Part shown: piece after piece, positions 53,100 to 63,817 of the stretch
How positions within the stretch are numbered: position 1 is the stretch's first letter
How the letters are laid out: each line of letters begins with the position of its first letter
Notes under the pieces: model-generated
Told to the model about the DNA's origin: nothing
The model's database searches: none
What the model saw: only the letters and a program-made list of their open reading frames with translations
Program-made: the position numbers and the translations under genes
Assembly (NCBI GenBank): GCA_009667805.1
Contig: CM019069.1
Coordinates: forward strand, 99,669,204 to 99,733,203
Source: Leptobrachium leishanense
Taxonomy: Eukaryota; Chordata; Amphibia; Anura; Megophryidae
Length of the DNA stretch: 64,000 nucleotides
Reading direction: 5' to 3'

Positions 53100-54934
53100 G
53101 ATTCATACCCGAAATTCATTTAAGGTTGCGTCCTGGAATGTAGAGGGCCTTAATTCACCAATCAAGAGAAAAAAGGTGCTGCAATATTTGAAATGGTTAG
53201 ATCCCAATATAGGGCCCTATTACAATCTTCGTGCAAACGTTTGCGCTGGCGCAGAAACGCATTAATGCGAGGGGTAAAGCCCTTTGCGCTGAATGTCGTA
53301 TTACAATGTCAGCGCAACAAACGCACGTATTTGTCTACCGCGGGTGAACCTGCGCGAACCCTTTGCGAGCGTACTGTACTACACGCGTCCTATACTTAAC
53401 ATTGTGAGCGCAAACGCGAATGAACGCTGGTACGCGGATGGTATTACAATCTATGTGCGGGATTTAATGCATAGCCTTTGCGCGTATAATTTTAGCAACT
53501 CCTAAAAGCTGGTGTTAATGGCAAATCTGTACGACCTGGCCGCACCGAAATACACCAGCCCCAAAAAAAAAAAAAAGGCACCAATGTATAGTTACACATT
53601 CTACTCCTACCAAACTAATAAAATGGAGAAGTTGTGTGTGCATTTATTATTGCTGCAGCATATATACTCCGATTGAGTTTGGCAGGCGCAAAACCTCACG
53701 TGAGATAATTGGGGTTCTTAATTCTGATTGGCTGAATCGCGTGAAAAAAACAGCCCGCACACTGATTTCTGTGCGCAACTTTGTTGCGCGCGCATTTGTG
53801 CGCATCTGTTTTACGCGCGCTATTGCTCGACGGATGCAAATGCGCGAGGATTGTAATTCCAGCGTTGATTTACGCATGTTAACTTTTAACGCTTGGCGCA
53901 CCAATTCACGCGTTGCGCGAGTGTTTTAACGTGAAGATTGTAATAGGGCCCATAGTCTTCCTCCAGGAAACGCACTGGACTTCCCCGGACCAGCTATTAA
54001 GAGCCCCTTGAGTGGGTTTCCAGACGTCCCCCGTTTACACTCAAATCGAGAGGTACCGCATTCCTCCTCCATAAACGTCTCCCATATTCTGACCATTGAG
54101 GCGTCAATGACCCAAACGGCAGGTACTCTCCTAAACCTCACCATTGGGCAGGAACCTCTTGAACTACTTAACATTTACGACCCTAACAGCCCTAATATGG
54201 CATTCTATAAAACGTTGCTTCCCTTCCTTCACCTACACGACTCTTCCCGTAGGATTGTGGGAGGGGACTTTAATGAGGTTCCAGATCCCATTCTCGACCG
54301 TGCTCCCGGTCGCGTTACAGCTCGGGGTCATTATCAACCCATGGGTCTGACCTTTCTCCTGACTCATTTTAACTTGGTTGACCTTTGGCGCTCTCACTAC
54401 CCAATAGGCAGGGATTTCACATTTTATTCTGACCCTCACAAATCGTTTTCACACATAGACCTGTTCCTAGTTTCCGACTCACTCTCACTGAGCTCTGCGG
54501 ACCACGATTGGCCCGATTGCTCTTACCAACCATGCACCGGTCACACTGGGAACTCCTTTGCCTTACTCTCGGAACTGGCATTTCCCATCCCATCTTATGG
54601 CATCCTGTCTCATTACCTCTCACGTTGAATTAGCCTCGAACAACTATACTGATGATAATATTGAACACGTCGATGATGTTAATCTTTTTTGGTCTGCATC
54701 GAAAGCGGTGCTTCGGGGACAAATATTGTAATTTGTCACCCGCACGAGGAAGGAGAACTCTGCTCTGACTTGCTTAGAAGCTTTAGAGCTTATTTGTCAA
54801 ACCCAACCCCCACGACTCTTCAAACAAACAAAACTGACAAGTCCAGATATGACTCCTTGGCCACCAAACTCGCACACCACTCGTGGCAGCATCAGAAATG
54901 CCATTTGTTTCACTTTGGTAATAAACAAGGTTGA
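53100..54934 (+). pseudogene. L1-B ORF2, endonuclease part, interrupted by a MITE
   Basis: KVASWNVEGLNSPIKRKK leads to LKWLDPNI at 53208. After the MITE the frame resumes VFLQETHW at 53952. With several frameshifts and stops it continues to LLNIYDPNSPNMAFYKTLLP, IVGGDFNEVPDP, LVDLWRSHYPIGRDFTFYSD and FSHIDLFLVSD, the order of the apurinic-type endonuclease. It breaks off at HLFHFGNKQG (54934), where the retroposon is inserted. Confidence 0.75.
53212..53951. mobile_element. MITE in L1-B ORF2
   Basis: Ends GGGCCCTATTACAATCTTC and GAAGATTGTAATAGGGCCC (19-bp perfect inverted repeats), flanked by ATA at 53209-53211 and 53952-53954. Joining the flanks with one ATA gives an uninterrupted endonuclease frame (PNI then VFLQETHW), which confirms the 3-bp duplication. 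The body has dispersed GCGC-rich words and an A run near 53563. Superfamily uncertain (3-bp TSD suggests the Harbinger group). Confidence 0.85.
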
Positions 54935-54949
54935 CTCCTCACGTGGGCG

Positions 54950-56275
54950 TGGCCAGCTGTGAAGGGGAATGGATGTGCCTCTAGGGAGCCCCGCTCGTGC
55001 CGCAGATTAAAGAAGATTTTTGGGTCGGATTTCCCCACTTTTTCCCTAATTTGGAGTCCCTGATCGGCTGGCCATCGGACTGTACCGCTCCGAAGTCTGT
55101 GTCGTCCCCCCTTTCGGAGCTGAGACACAGCTGCAGCAGTGGTTTCCGAGCGGGAAGGAGGCCTTTGGCCATTTTGAGGCTTGTTCCCTGTCTCCCCTTT
55201 GGCACTTTCCTTCTAGTGCCTCTTCCTACAGAGTTTCTTACCCGAGTAGCTGCCCTGTGGATGCCAGGTGGATGGAGGGCCCCCATCTACCGGCACCTGT
55301 GCATGTCCCTGAGGCTGAGGTTACGGGCGAACATGCGGGAGGTCGTTGCTCGGATCCCCCTCCCCCCTCGGAGGCCAGGAGGCTGCACTTACGCGCCTGG
55401 AGACCTTCCTGGAGCTCCTGGAGGTGGACGAGGGGAGCCAGATTTCAAGAGGTACCTGGAGGCGGATGATGGAGGCTATGGGAAATGGCCGAGGAAATGA
55501 AGCCCATAGGAGGACCGGAATCGGGAGCAGGTTCCTCTGACGGGGGCGCGGACAGTGCTACCACTGCTGCTGATGGTGTGATGCAGGGAACGGCGTCTGG
55601 AGACTTCACTACAGGAGCTGGATCTACAGACATGGGGATGACTGCTGCGGTACTTCTGCCGAGGGCTGTGCTGGTGGCATTGACTGGGTCCTGCACTGAG
55701 GAGGGACAGTGTTGGCCTTGGTTCGGTTGTGCGACTGGAGCAGCCTATGAGCTGGCCGTTCGCTGTGTCCCCCAGTGGAGCTTATTTACCATGCGGGTCC
55801 CTGCCGGGTGTGCATTTGTCGATCGGCATGTCCTGCCCCTCTCCTGGGCTGCCTTGTTCCATCTATGAGACTTCCCAATCCAGGACACGGGCTGATGGAT
55901 CTCCGGCGGTGCTTGAGGTGTTTTTGCTGTGCTCTCACGACCCTGTTCTTTTTCAGATGACTCTTCTCTCATTTTTTTTTTTTTTTTTTTTTTTGCTGTG
56001 TGCTTCATTTTGAGGACTTTTATTCCCCCTTTTTTTTCTTTTCAACTTCCCTTGCCTTTCTTGGGACCTTCCGGAGGCTTCAACCGACGCCTGGTGCCCG
56101 GTTTTCCCCCCTCGGATGCCCGGGCCTGGTGCCATTTTCACCCCACGGCTCTCTCCCACGCTCCCTGGGCCATTTGGGAATCAGCCTGGGTCGGCACTGT
56201 TTAGGCCATTAGCCATATATCTTCCCCATCCCTTCTTCCCTTTCCTTTTTGTTTATGAGTATACTTAGATATCTA
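54950..56275 (+). mobile_element. Non-autonomous L1-like retroposon, copy 1
   Basis: It starts GGGCGTGGCCAGCTGTGAAG, the same GGGCGTGG start as L1-C, but carries no ORF1 or ORF2 motif. It shares blocks with 60350-61375: TTTTGAGGCTTGTTCCCTG against TCTTGAGGCCTATTCCATG, GCACTGAGGAGGGACAGTGTTGGCCTT, and TGTTTAGGCC near the 3' end. A T run at 55970-55994 and pyrimidine-rich DNA lie in the second half. Frames of 80-167 codons exist but are not conserved between the copies. The 3' end is cut or masked by the adjacent MITE. Confidence 0.5.
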
Positions 56276-56276
56276 A

Positions 56277-57178
56277 CAGGGTTATTCAAAGAGATTCGAA
56301 AGTCACCGCACCTTCGGTGACTTTTCGTTCTCGTCAATTCGGTACCTTTTGCCGATCCCATTTCGGTGACCCTGCGGTGTATTCAGCAAACACCACAGGG
56401 TCCCTCGAATTGCAGGGAAAAGCTGCCGCAAACCCGATGAAAACGAACCGCAAAACCCAGCGAATGCACGCCGAAAAGCCACAAAAACATCTGGATTAAC
56501 CTGCCAAAAACTACGGAAAAAGCCCGAGCAGGAGCCAATTCACACACAGCCCAAGCAGCCGAGACTGCAGACGAGGCAGTGAATAAATTAGCAAAATAGT
56601 TTGTGTGAATGTGTGAAAATGAAACGCTGTTTGCAAAGAAACTACTGAGCGAAAATGTCTGAAATTTACACAGGAGGTCCAGGGAATGATAATAAAAAGG
56701 GCTGTTACAGAAAAAATAAGTAAACTTAAAAAAAAAAAAATTTTTAAAAAATCTGACTTTTAAAAACAAAATTATTCTGAAAAATGCTTAAAATATCCTA
56801 AAAAATCTATAAATAAAGAGCCTCTTTACTGCAGAATTTTATAATGAACGGTTTATTAGATATTGAATTAAAACCGGAATATTTTTAACATTGAAGTCTA
56901 TGGGATTCTCCTGAATAAACTTGCCGAATTAAACCACCGAATGGCAGGGCATTAGGGAAACCTTTCACTGCTGGTTTGTGTTCTCTGAATAGCCGAAGCA
57001 TTGCTTTTTTATGGGGATTTCAATGCCCTCGAACAGGCACCGTATGTTCAGGCAATTCGCCAGGATTTGGCGAATTGCCTGCTCTCTGGATAGCCGAATG
57101 GCCAGGAAAGGTAACCGAACGCTGATTTTCAGCGTTCGGTTACCTTTCTCAAGCAATTCGGAGCTCTTTGAATAACCG
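56277..57178. mobile_element. MITE with CAGGGTTATTCAAAGAG ends
   Basis: The ends CAGGGTTATTCAAAGAG and, inward from the right, CGGTTATTCAAAGAG form the terminal inverted repeat. The interior includes further short inverted segments (TTCGGTTACC/GGTAACCGAA at about 57110-57145; ACTTTTCG/CGAAAGT near the left end). No TSD was recognised. The sequence beyond the right end (from about 57185) is L1-B coding sequence again. Confidence 0.6.
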
Positions 57179-57251
57179 GAACCATACTCACCAATCCCGT
57201 AGCCATAGTTAACAATTTCCGGGACTATTTTGCAGACTTCTATAGGGCAGG

Positions 57252-57859
57252 ATAAACGAAAAGAAAGGAGGGGCAAAATGCACCACTCCACAGGGCATAA
57301 CCCAAACAGTACAAATCAACCAGTATGCACACTAGGTGCAATAGGAGTGGCCAAGGGAAAGTTAACTTTATTAATACTAAATGGTCACAACAAAAACAAT
57401 GAATAGAAGAAATCAATTGCACATGGTCCCAACAATTAGCAAGGCGAAGGGTAAACCATCAGCCAACAAGGCCCAAAGAGCATGAATTGGTAGGAGGTTA
57501 AGCACTACCTATACACGGGCGAAACGCGTTGAGTTATGTCCCTTGGTTGTTTTTAACAGTTTTCGTGTTGTATTCTTTTGGTCCCCCTTATGGCTGTGTA
57601 TGTTTGGCTTTGCCCTCGGCTCCTCTTTCTTGGTTATGTAGGTGGCTTGAACCACCGAGGTATAGGTAGTGCTTAACCTCCTACCAATTCATGCTCTTTG
57701 GGCCTTGTTGGCTGATGGTTTACCCTTCGCCTTGCTAATTGTTGGGACCATGTGCAATTGATTTCTTCTATTCATTGTTTTTGTTGTGACCATTTAGTAT
57801 TAATAAAGTAAACTTTTCCTTGGCCACTCCTATTGCACCTAGTGTGCATACTGGTTGAT
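57252..57859. mobile_element. Penelope-like palindrome (PLE-3), terminal repeats only
   Basis: Flanked by the 14-bp TSD TTCTATAGGGCAGG at 57238-57251 and 57860-57873. Arms of about 190 bp: ATGGTTTACCCTTCGCCTTG at 57716 is the inverse of CAAGGCGAAGGGTAAACCAT at 57440. The centre (57500-57660) contains GGGCGAAACGCGTTGAG and TAGGTGGCTTGAACCACCGA, both shared with the PLE-1 PLTR. The left end extends beyond the arm with a stretch whose inverse (TGTTTGGGTTATGCCC) matches the PLE-1 right tail, so the element reads leftwards. No coding sequence. Confidence 0.8.
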
Positions 57860-58647
57860 TTCTATAGGGCAGGCCCTGATGATTGCCTCGCCTAATTTAG
57901 ATCTCTTCCACAGAGCTGAAATTCTTAAACTATCCCCGGACGAATGCGACACACTGTCTGCACCCATCACACCTGCCGAAATGCGATTGTTTCACTTAAA
58001 AATTGGATAACTCCAGGCCCTGATGGATTCGCGGCGGAATACTGCAGACTCCTCTCTGGTTTGGTGGTCCCCCACCTTGTCTCACACTATAGTAATATCT
58101 TGCAGGGAGGAACCCCGCCTTCGACTTTTATTGAGGCCCGAGTGGGGTTATCCCCAATCCTGGAAAGGACCCTAATTTGGTTATTTCCTACTGTCCCATC
58201 GTGTTACTAAACAACGATCTAAAACTCCTGTCCACCATCATGCCCTGCTGCCTCCAGGCTCCTCTCGCACGCCTTTATAGGCCCTCAACAAATGGGCTTC
58301 CTTAACGGTCACCACTCCACCATAAACATACGTAAAACCATTGCGGCCATTTGGTCTTCTCTCACACACCGCATTTGACAGGATTTCCTGGGTTTATTTA
58401 GTTAGATTTATCAAATTTCACCACTCTGGGAAAGTATTTTTGACGTTCTTTCGTGCACTTTACCTTAACCCCTCCACAGTGATTACGGTGAACCGGCTCC
58501 ATTATACCTCTTTTTTGTTTTGTAGCGATGGACCAGACAGGGCTGCCCCTTATCCCCGTTATTGTTTAATCTCATCCTGGAACCCCCTCATTCGTGTTAT
58601 AGAGACATCCCAGACGATTACTGGTATTCTTTTATCCTCCACCGTGT

Positions 58648-59275
58648 CATTAAAGGTAGTAGCATTTGCAGATGAGCTGTTGTTATTCCTTTCGGATCCT
58701 GCGTCTGCTATCCCCCCATTATAGGAAGGAGAGTGTCATCTGCGCTCGTTTCTATGTGTTCCATGTACAACAAAAATGAGTTTTGTTTGTTTCAATGGCC
58801 ATTGCAACTAAGCCCACTCGCCACTTCAAGCACCTCTTTAGAGTGGTAACAATTGTAACCAAAAGGCCGCTCTACTGAGGCTCCAAGCCCCTCCAGCTGC
58901 TTTAGCAAGGAGAGACAAAGATGGTGGGTTTTATTATACACGCACCAAGCACTCCCATTTGGGATCAAAAACAAAACAGGAAAGGAACAGCTGCAAACGA
59001 CGGACTGGTGTACAAGCATGATATACATTACAGAAAAAATGGCGTCGCGCCCATACTCACTTATTTTGGACGGCAATGCCAGGAGTAACAGCCCAGTAAA
59101 TGTTAAAACATAACAAGGAGGAGAGTGTCATCTGCGCTCGTTTCTATTGTTCCATGTACAACAAAAATGAGGTTTTGTTTGTTCAATGCCGTGTCATTAA
59201 AGGTAGTAGCATTTGCAGATGAGCTGTTGTTATTCCTTTCGGATCCTGCGTCTGCTATCCCCCCATTATTGACCT
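58648..59275 (+). repeat. Tandem duplication within L1-B
   Basis: GTGTCATTAAAGGTAGTAGC through TGCTATCCCCCCATTAT occurs at 58648-58722 and again at 59190-59270. A second block (GAGAGTGTCATCTGCGCTCG to TTTTGTTTGTTTCAATG) occurs at 58728-58796 and 59120-59190. Between them is about 320 bp of unrelated, apparently non-L1 DNA (58797-59116). The copies are nearly identical, so the event is recent relative to the L1. Confidence 0.7.
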
Positions 59276-60136
59276 TATTTGATTCCTTTCATGTTGCCTC
59301 AGGCTTTCAAATTAATTATACCAAAACGGTCGCACTGCCCCTGGGTCCCAAACCACAAGGTACTTGGCTCGGAGGATTTCCCTGTTACTGGGCGTCCTCA
59401 CCTTACATTAAATACCTGGAGATCATATTACCGGCTGATCTCTCACACCTATATCGTCTCAACATAGACCCCCATTTAGCCCAAACCAAGTCGCTTCTGG
59501 AGGCCTGGATTTCTCTTCCATTGTCCTATTTGGGACAGGCATCCCTCATTAAAATGACCCTATTACCCAAATTGCTCTCTCCCCTGCAAGTTCTACCCCT
59601 TCTACTAAAACCCACTGACCTTTGTTTGTTTCATAGGCTGTATGCAGCATTTATATGGCAAGGTAGAAATGCACGCATACCGCTCCTGAGCCTTCAGCAA
59701 GTACTATCCAGGGGAGGTATTAATTTTCCAAGTATTCTAGATGATAATTTGGCAGCACTGTATCCTTATGTTTCTGACTGGTTGAATGATACTTCACATT
59801 TTGTAGCTCTGCAAGTAGAACTGGCATTACTCCCCTCATCCTCCCTACAGGCCTTCCTTCACCAACACTCACCCCCGCCATCCCTCCTCCCCTGCGTAAT
59901 AATCCTTTACTATCCACTACGAAATTGGCTTAGGTCAAGGTCCGCAAACGCCTTCAGTTGTCCTAGCAGATGTCCCTTTGATCCCCTATCCTTCACAACC
60001 GTCACTTCCAAATTGCCTCCACTGCCCCTATTTTTTACACCCTAGCCCAGAGAGTCATGGATTCCCCACAGATATATGAAAGTAGGTCCCTGTACGCAGA
60101 GTTACCCCTATTCTTCGGATCCTTAGAGTGGTCGAT

Positions 60137-61680
60137 ATTATAGAGACAGTATATGAAAACAGACAGGAATAAATACTTAATAATACTATATATATTTATA
60201 TCTGAATATAATTATATATTTATATCTGATATCTGAATGAACAATAATACAGAACAGGGGTCAAACCTCCAGAGTATCCAATAGTCAAAGCCAGAGGTCA
60301 AAGCACTAGAGTAGTCAATTGCCAGAACCAGGGGTCAAAACATCAGAGTAGAGGGCGTGGCCGACTGCTGAAGAGAGGATGCGTGTCTGTGGAGCTCTGA
60401 CCCGTTCTTCTCTCTTTCTTTAAGACGTCTTTTCTAGCTGAGATCCCCATGTGGGGAGCCCTAAGTTGCTGGCCATTGGGGGACAGTTGTCCGGGGCCCA
60501 TTCTGCCCCCCACCGGACCAGAGACGGCTGATTGCTGATGGAGGGTAATGCCAGTGGCCATCTTGAGGCCTATTCCATGGCCACAACCACCATAATCACT
60601 GGGCTCGTGACGGGTGCTGGGGAGATGGTGTCCTTGATCCGACACCTTACGTGCGCTTTCCGCCACGGAGATGACCTCTCAGCTGAGCGGTGGATCCGGG
60701 AGGCAAACTTGCAACACCGGAGCTGAGCTGGCAGACACACACAAAGGATCGTCTCATGCGGAATCTCTTCTGGAGGTTGTGCTGGTGGCGCCGAATGGGA
60801 CTATTGGCCCTTGCACTGAGGTGAGGCAGTGTTGGCCTTTGTCTCGGGGTGCAGCCGGAGTGGCTGATGGTGTGCCCTGGCGGCTGATCGTCCGCCATGC
60901 CCTCAGCGAGAGTCAGATGCCTGGAGGTGTTTGTGACACCATCGCGTGGCTAGACACGGGCTGAGATGACCCTTATACCCGACACCCTGTCTGATGTGCG
61001 ACTGCTGCTGTACCGTGACCGGACCCAGGCAGGAAAACAAGCCTTCACATTTTTTCTGAGAGTTCCCCCACCTTTTTGTGCTCCCTGCTTGACTATGTTT
61101 TTGTGGGGTTCTTTTTTTTATTTTTTTGCTGAAATCTTCTTTTTCACTGGCTGATTTTGGGACTTTTGTTTACTTTTACCCCCCCCCCCCCGAATTTTTT
61201 CTGAGACACCTTGCGATCTCCCCTTTCACCTAGCTGTAGTCAGATGACTTTTATGTTTTATTACCGTATGCAGTTTACCTGATGACCTGTTTAGGCCCTG
61301 CGCGGCCATTTTTGCTACATATTGTTCAGCTTTGCAACATGTGAAATTCAAAAATAAAGAATTCTAAAAAAAAACACACCAGAATAGTCGATTGCCAAAG
61401 CCAGAGGTCATACGCAAGTTAGGATCTATATAAATATGAAACACTTGGTAGCACTGCGGGAAAGTGAAAACAAGTCAGCGCGCTGGTCTAGGCTAAGTGA
61501 AGTGCTTATATATACCCGATGGTGCCGCGTCTTCCTATCGCGCCCCAGCCATCATGTGACCGGCGCTGGCGTGCATTTCATCTGGCGCTCGGCCAGCGAG
61601 CAGCGTGCAGGACACTGCCGGGCGCTGGAGGTACGTGACACAGAGAGGTTTCTTGTCCTCTTCATCATTACATAGACGGA
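60137..61680. mobile_element. LTR-like repeat split by a retroposon
   Basis: A series of GTCAAAGCACTAGAGTAGTC-type sub-repeats (period about 40: AGTCAATTGCCAGAACCAGG, AGTCAAAGCCAGAGGTCAAA) flanks the retroposon at 60350-61375 on both sides and runs to a GC-rich segment ending near 61680. Sequence of this form is common in amphibian Gypsy-like LTRs, but no ends or TSD are visible, so the class is a guess. Confidence 0.35.
60350..61375 (+). mobile_element. Non-autonomous L1-like retroposon, copy 2
   Basis: It starts GAGGGCGTGGCCGACTGCTG and ends AAAATAAAGAATTCTAAAAAAAAA, so it has both an L1-like 5' start and a polyadenylated 3' end in about 1 kb. It contains GGCCATCTTGAGGCC, a C run (61180-61191) and T-rich stretches, no L1 protein motif, and matches 54950-56275 in several blocks. 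The flanking repeats (CATCAGAGTA and CACCAGAATA) could be a degraded TSD but are also part of the surrounding sub-repeats. Confidence 0.6.
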
Positions 61681-61765
61681 GTGTCTGGTCACATGAGAAG
61701 ATATAAAAAAATATTTACAAAAATGTGAGGGGTGTACTCACTTCTGTGAGATACTGTACATCTAT
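61675..61765. mobile_element. Tc1/mariner end fragment
   Basis: AAAAATGTGAGGGGTGTACT followed by CACTTCTGTGAGATACTGTA is the right terminal inverted repeat of a common vertebrate Tc1-like family (inward: TACAGTATCTCACAGAAGTG). Upstream GGTCACATGAGAAGATATAA belongs to the same end. The rest of the element is absent. Confidence 0.65.
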
Positions 61766-62165
61766 TAAATTTTTAACATCTCACAAGTACACAAACCCCA
61801 ATTCCCCAAATTTCATAAATTGTTGTCACTGTGGTATTATCATCTGGTTTTGCCAACCGCAGGATTCTTTGGATAAGAAAACTTTGTATTATTTCTTTAA
61901 CACAAATAAAGAATTAAAGTAATGCAAGGTCGGCAAAGTATCCCTAAGGAGGGCATTGTAGGGAGTGTCTGGGTTTGGGGTGATCCTGCCTCTGGAACTA
62001 GCCATCAGGCCTCTCGCCGCCGACGCCATAGGAAGGCCAAAGCCAGCGGTACCTCTTGCTAAAATTTACGCCTGGAAACATATATATATATATATCGACA
62101 GCAGCTGAGCACTCTGGCTTCTGCGTTCCATATGTGCCCGGTGCCTGCCGTTCAGCTGGATATTG
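61766..62165. other. No recognised gene
   Basis: AT-rich DNA, a short TA microsatellite (62081-62095), and an unassigned stretch GACAGCAGCTGAGCACTCTG. Nothing further identified. Confidence 0.35.
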
Positions 62166-62169
62166 TACA

Positions 62170-62288
62170 AAGAAGAAGTTGGTGGCGGCACTCCAGGACT
62201 TTAGAGAATAAAGTTTTTAATCCATTTCTTTATGGATTAAAAACTTTATTCTCTTAAAGTCCTGGAGTGCCGCCACCAACTTCTTCTT
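62170..62288. repeat. Near-perfect 119-bp palindrome, probable PLE end dimer
   Basis: The left arm AAGAAGAAGTTGGTGGCGGC to AAAGTTTTTAATCCAT (about 55 nt) and the right arm starting at ATGGATTAAAAACTTTATTC differ by one inserted base; the spacer is about 7 nt (TTCTTT). The outer part (TTGGTGGCGGCACTCCAGGA) and the inner AATAAAGTTTTTAATCC are like terminal-repeat ends of PLEs, so this may be a minimal inverted dimer. On either strand the RNA would fold into a long hairpin. Confidence 0.6.
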
Positions 62289-62295
62289 TCTATAT

Positions 62296-63450
62296 ATTAT
62301 TATACTACCCCATCAGTACTTCATTGGGCCACCTTTTGCCTTCAATACTGCGGCGATTCTTCTTGGCATTGACTCCACGAGATATTGAAAGGTGGTGCGA
62401 GGAATCTGGCACCATGCCTGATGAATAGCACTGTCCAGTTTGATGGTTGTGGAACCAGCTGCCTGATGGCTCTTTCAACTTCGTTCCACAAATGCTCAAT
62501 TGGAATGAGATCTGGTGATTGCGGGGGCCACCAAAGCAAGGTAAATTCTCTGTCATGTTCTTGAAACCTCTCCTGCACAATACGAGCAACGTGGCATGTC
62601 GCATTGTCTTGTTGGAAGAAGCCATCTCCATTGAGATACGCCATCAACATAATAGGATAAACTTAATCAGCAACGATGCTTTGGTATGTTGTGCTATTCA
62701 GACGATGTTCCACATGAATTTAAGGGCCCAAACCATAACACTGCCCCCACCAGCTTGAAGGGTTGTACTCATGCATGTGGAGTGCATGCTTTCATGCCAT
62801 TTCCGCCAAATTCTCTCTGCCATCTGCATGATGCAACTAGAAACGTGATTCATCGGACCATGTGACTTTTTTCCAATGCTTGACTGTCCAATCCTTGTGT
62901 TCCTGTGCGAATTGGGGACGGTTTATCTTGTTAACTGCAGACAGCAAACGTGTTCGAACAGGCCTTCGGCTTCCATATCCCATACAATGCAGTGTACGGC
63001 GAACAGTGCGTTCAGAGATCCCTTGAGAGGATCCCTGATTAAGATCTGCAGTAATTTGATGCACTGTTGCCCTTCTGTTGTCTTGTAACAGTCTTGCCAC
63101 TCTCTGCTCTGCCCTAGTCGCTGATGGCCACAATTCGCACGTCTAGAACCCAGATTTTCAGCTGACAGTCCAGTCTTTAAACAACAGCTGTTCTTGAACA
63201 TTTAACAAATTCTGCTGTTTTGCTGATACGCACTCCATGGCTCCGAGCGCCAACAATCTTCCCACGTTCAAAGGCTGTTAAATCGCATTATTTATCCATA
63301 TCTTCAGAAAAAAAATCACTTCTACTGTCGTGGTAAACAACCTGCTTCCCTATTTATAATGGTCTGGCCCTCTAGCAACTTCAGCGTGAAATTATAGCTG
63401 ATTTGCCTAAAAAAGTCTGATGGTCATAATAATCTGGCCACTCCGTGTAT
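62296..63450 (-). mobile_element. Tc1-like transposon, degenerate
   Basis: The 5' end on the minus strand is TATACACGGAGTGGCCAGAT (63450) with a short leader to the transposase start near 63302. The transposase remnants run to about 62305. A matching inverted repeat at the other end (near 62296) is not visible, so that side may be truncated. The next 5' flank (63451-63760) shows no recognisable feature. Confidence 0.65.
62305..63302 (-). pseudogene. Tc1-like transposase
   Basis: It starts MDK, then a stop, then CDLTAFERGKIVGARSHGVR and ISKTAEFVKCSRTAV (first helix-turn-helix). After a frameshift it continues with RRATVHQITADLNQGSSQGI, SERTVRRTLHCMGYGSRRPV, and the first catalytic Asp in VTWSDESRF. 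A central part is damaged. The C-terminus has GDGFFQQDNATCHVA (second Asp) and WWPPQSPDLIPIEHLWNEVE (third acidic residue as Glu). The DDE residues are present but stops and frameshifts break the gene in at least four places. Confidence 0.8.
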
Positions 63451-63817
63451 ATGCAGGTTTCTGGGGACTTGCCTGAATTCTGTATTCACTCCAGGAGGCC
63501 TCAGGTTAATTTCATTCCACGTTAATGAAGCCTCCTTAAAAGGAAGCAACATCCTTCTTCTCAGGACTTCCTCATTGAAGTCCGGACTGTGCCTCAAAGC
63601 AAACCTGCCTCCTGAAAATCTCCCTGTTCCTGGATCTACAGAAGTCCCCACTGAGATCCCTATCTGGCTATCTCCCCAAGATCCATATCTGGACTCCTTC
63701 TGACATACCACCGGTACCTTCATCCATTGTTCCCTACAGGGGTCAAGTCCTGGGAAAAAAAGTGAGGGAACTCACCCACAAATTCCACAACCCCTATTAC
63801 CTGAAGAAAAAATACTG

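Larger units (their letters stand above)
57190..60050 (+). pseudogene. L1-B ORF2, reverse transcriptase and C-terminus, fragmented
   Basis: VNNFRDYFADFYRA (57205-57246) continues after the PLE insertion with GPDDC, then SPNLDLFHRAEIL, TPGPDGFAAEYCRLLSG, FDRISWVYLVRFIKFHHSGK and FADELLLFLSDP (the catalytic FADD box, 58663). The last segment is present twice because of a tandem duplication (58648-59275). The rest reads in one frame to 60045: FDSFHVASGFQINYTKTVAL, YLEIILPADLSHLY, QASLIKMTLLPKLLSPLQVL and FIWQGRNARIPL. Many frameshifts; not functional. Confidence 0.75.
50668..60137 (+). mobile_element. L1-type LINE (L1-B), split by four insertions
   Basis: It starts CTGACTTCCGGGAGGCGAGC with AAGATGGCCACATC, has a 5' UTR of about 1 kb, ORF1 (51677-52570), a spacer and ORF2 in pieces. 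The insertions are a MITE (53212-53951), a non-autonomous L1-like retroposon (about 54950-56275), a MITE (56277-57178) and a PLE palindrome (57252-57859). The ORF2 reading frame continues across two of them when they are set aside. The 3' end is lost near 60137, where LTR-like sequence starts, so no TSD can be given. The protein is clearly different from L1-A and L1-C. Confidence 0.75.

Noticed and set aside
57505..57535. Full hammerhead motif in PLE-3
   Set aside because: GGGCGAAACGCGTTGAG is present but the upstream core box and stem I partner are missing (ACCTATACAC instead).
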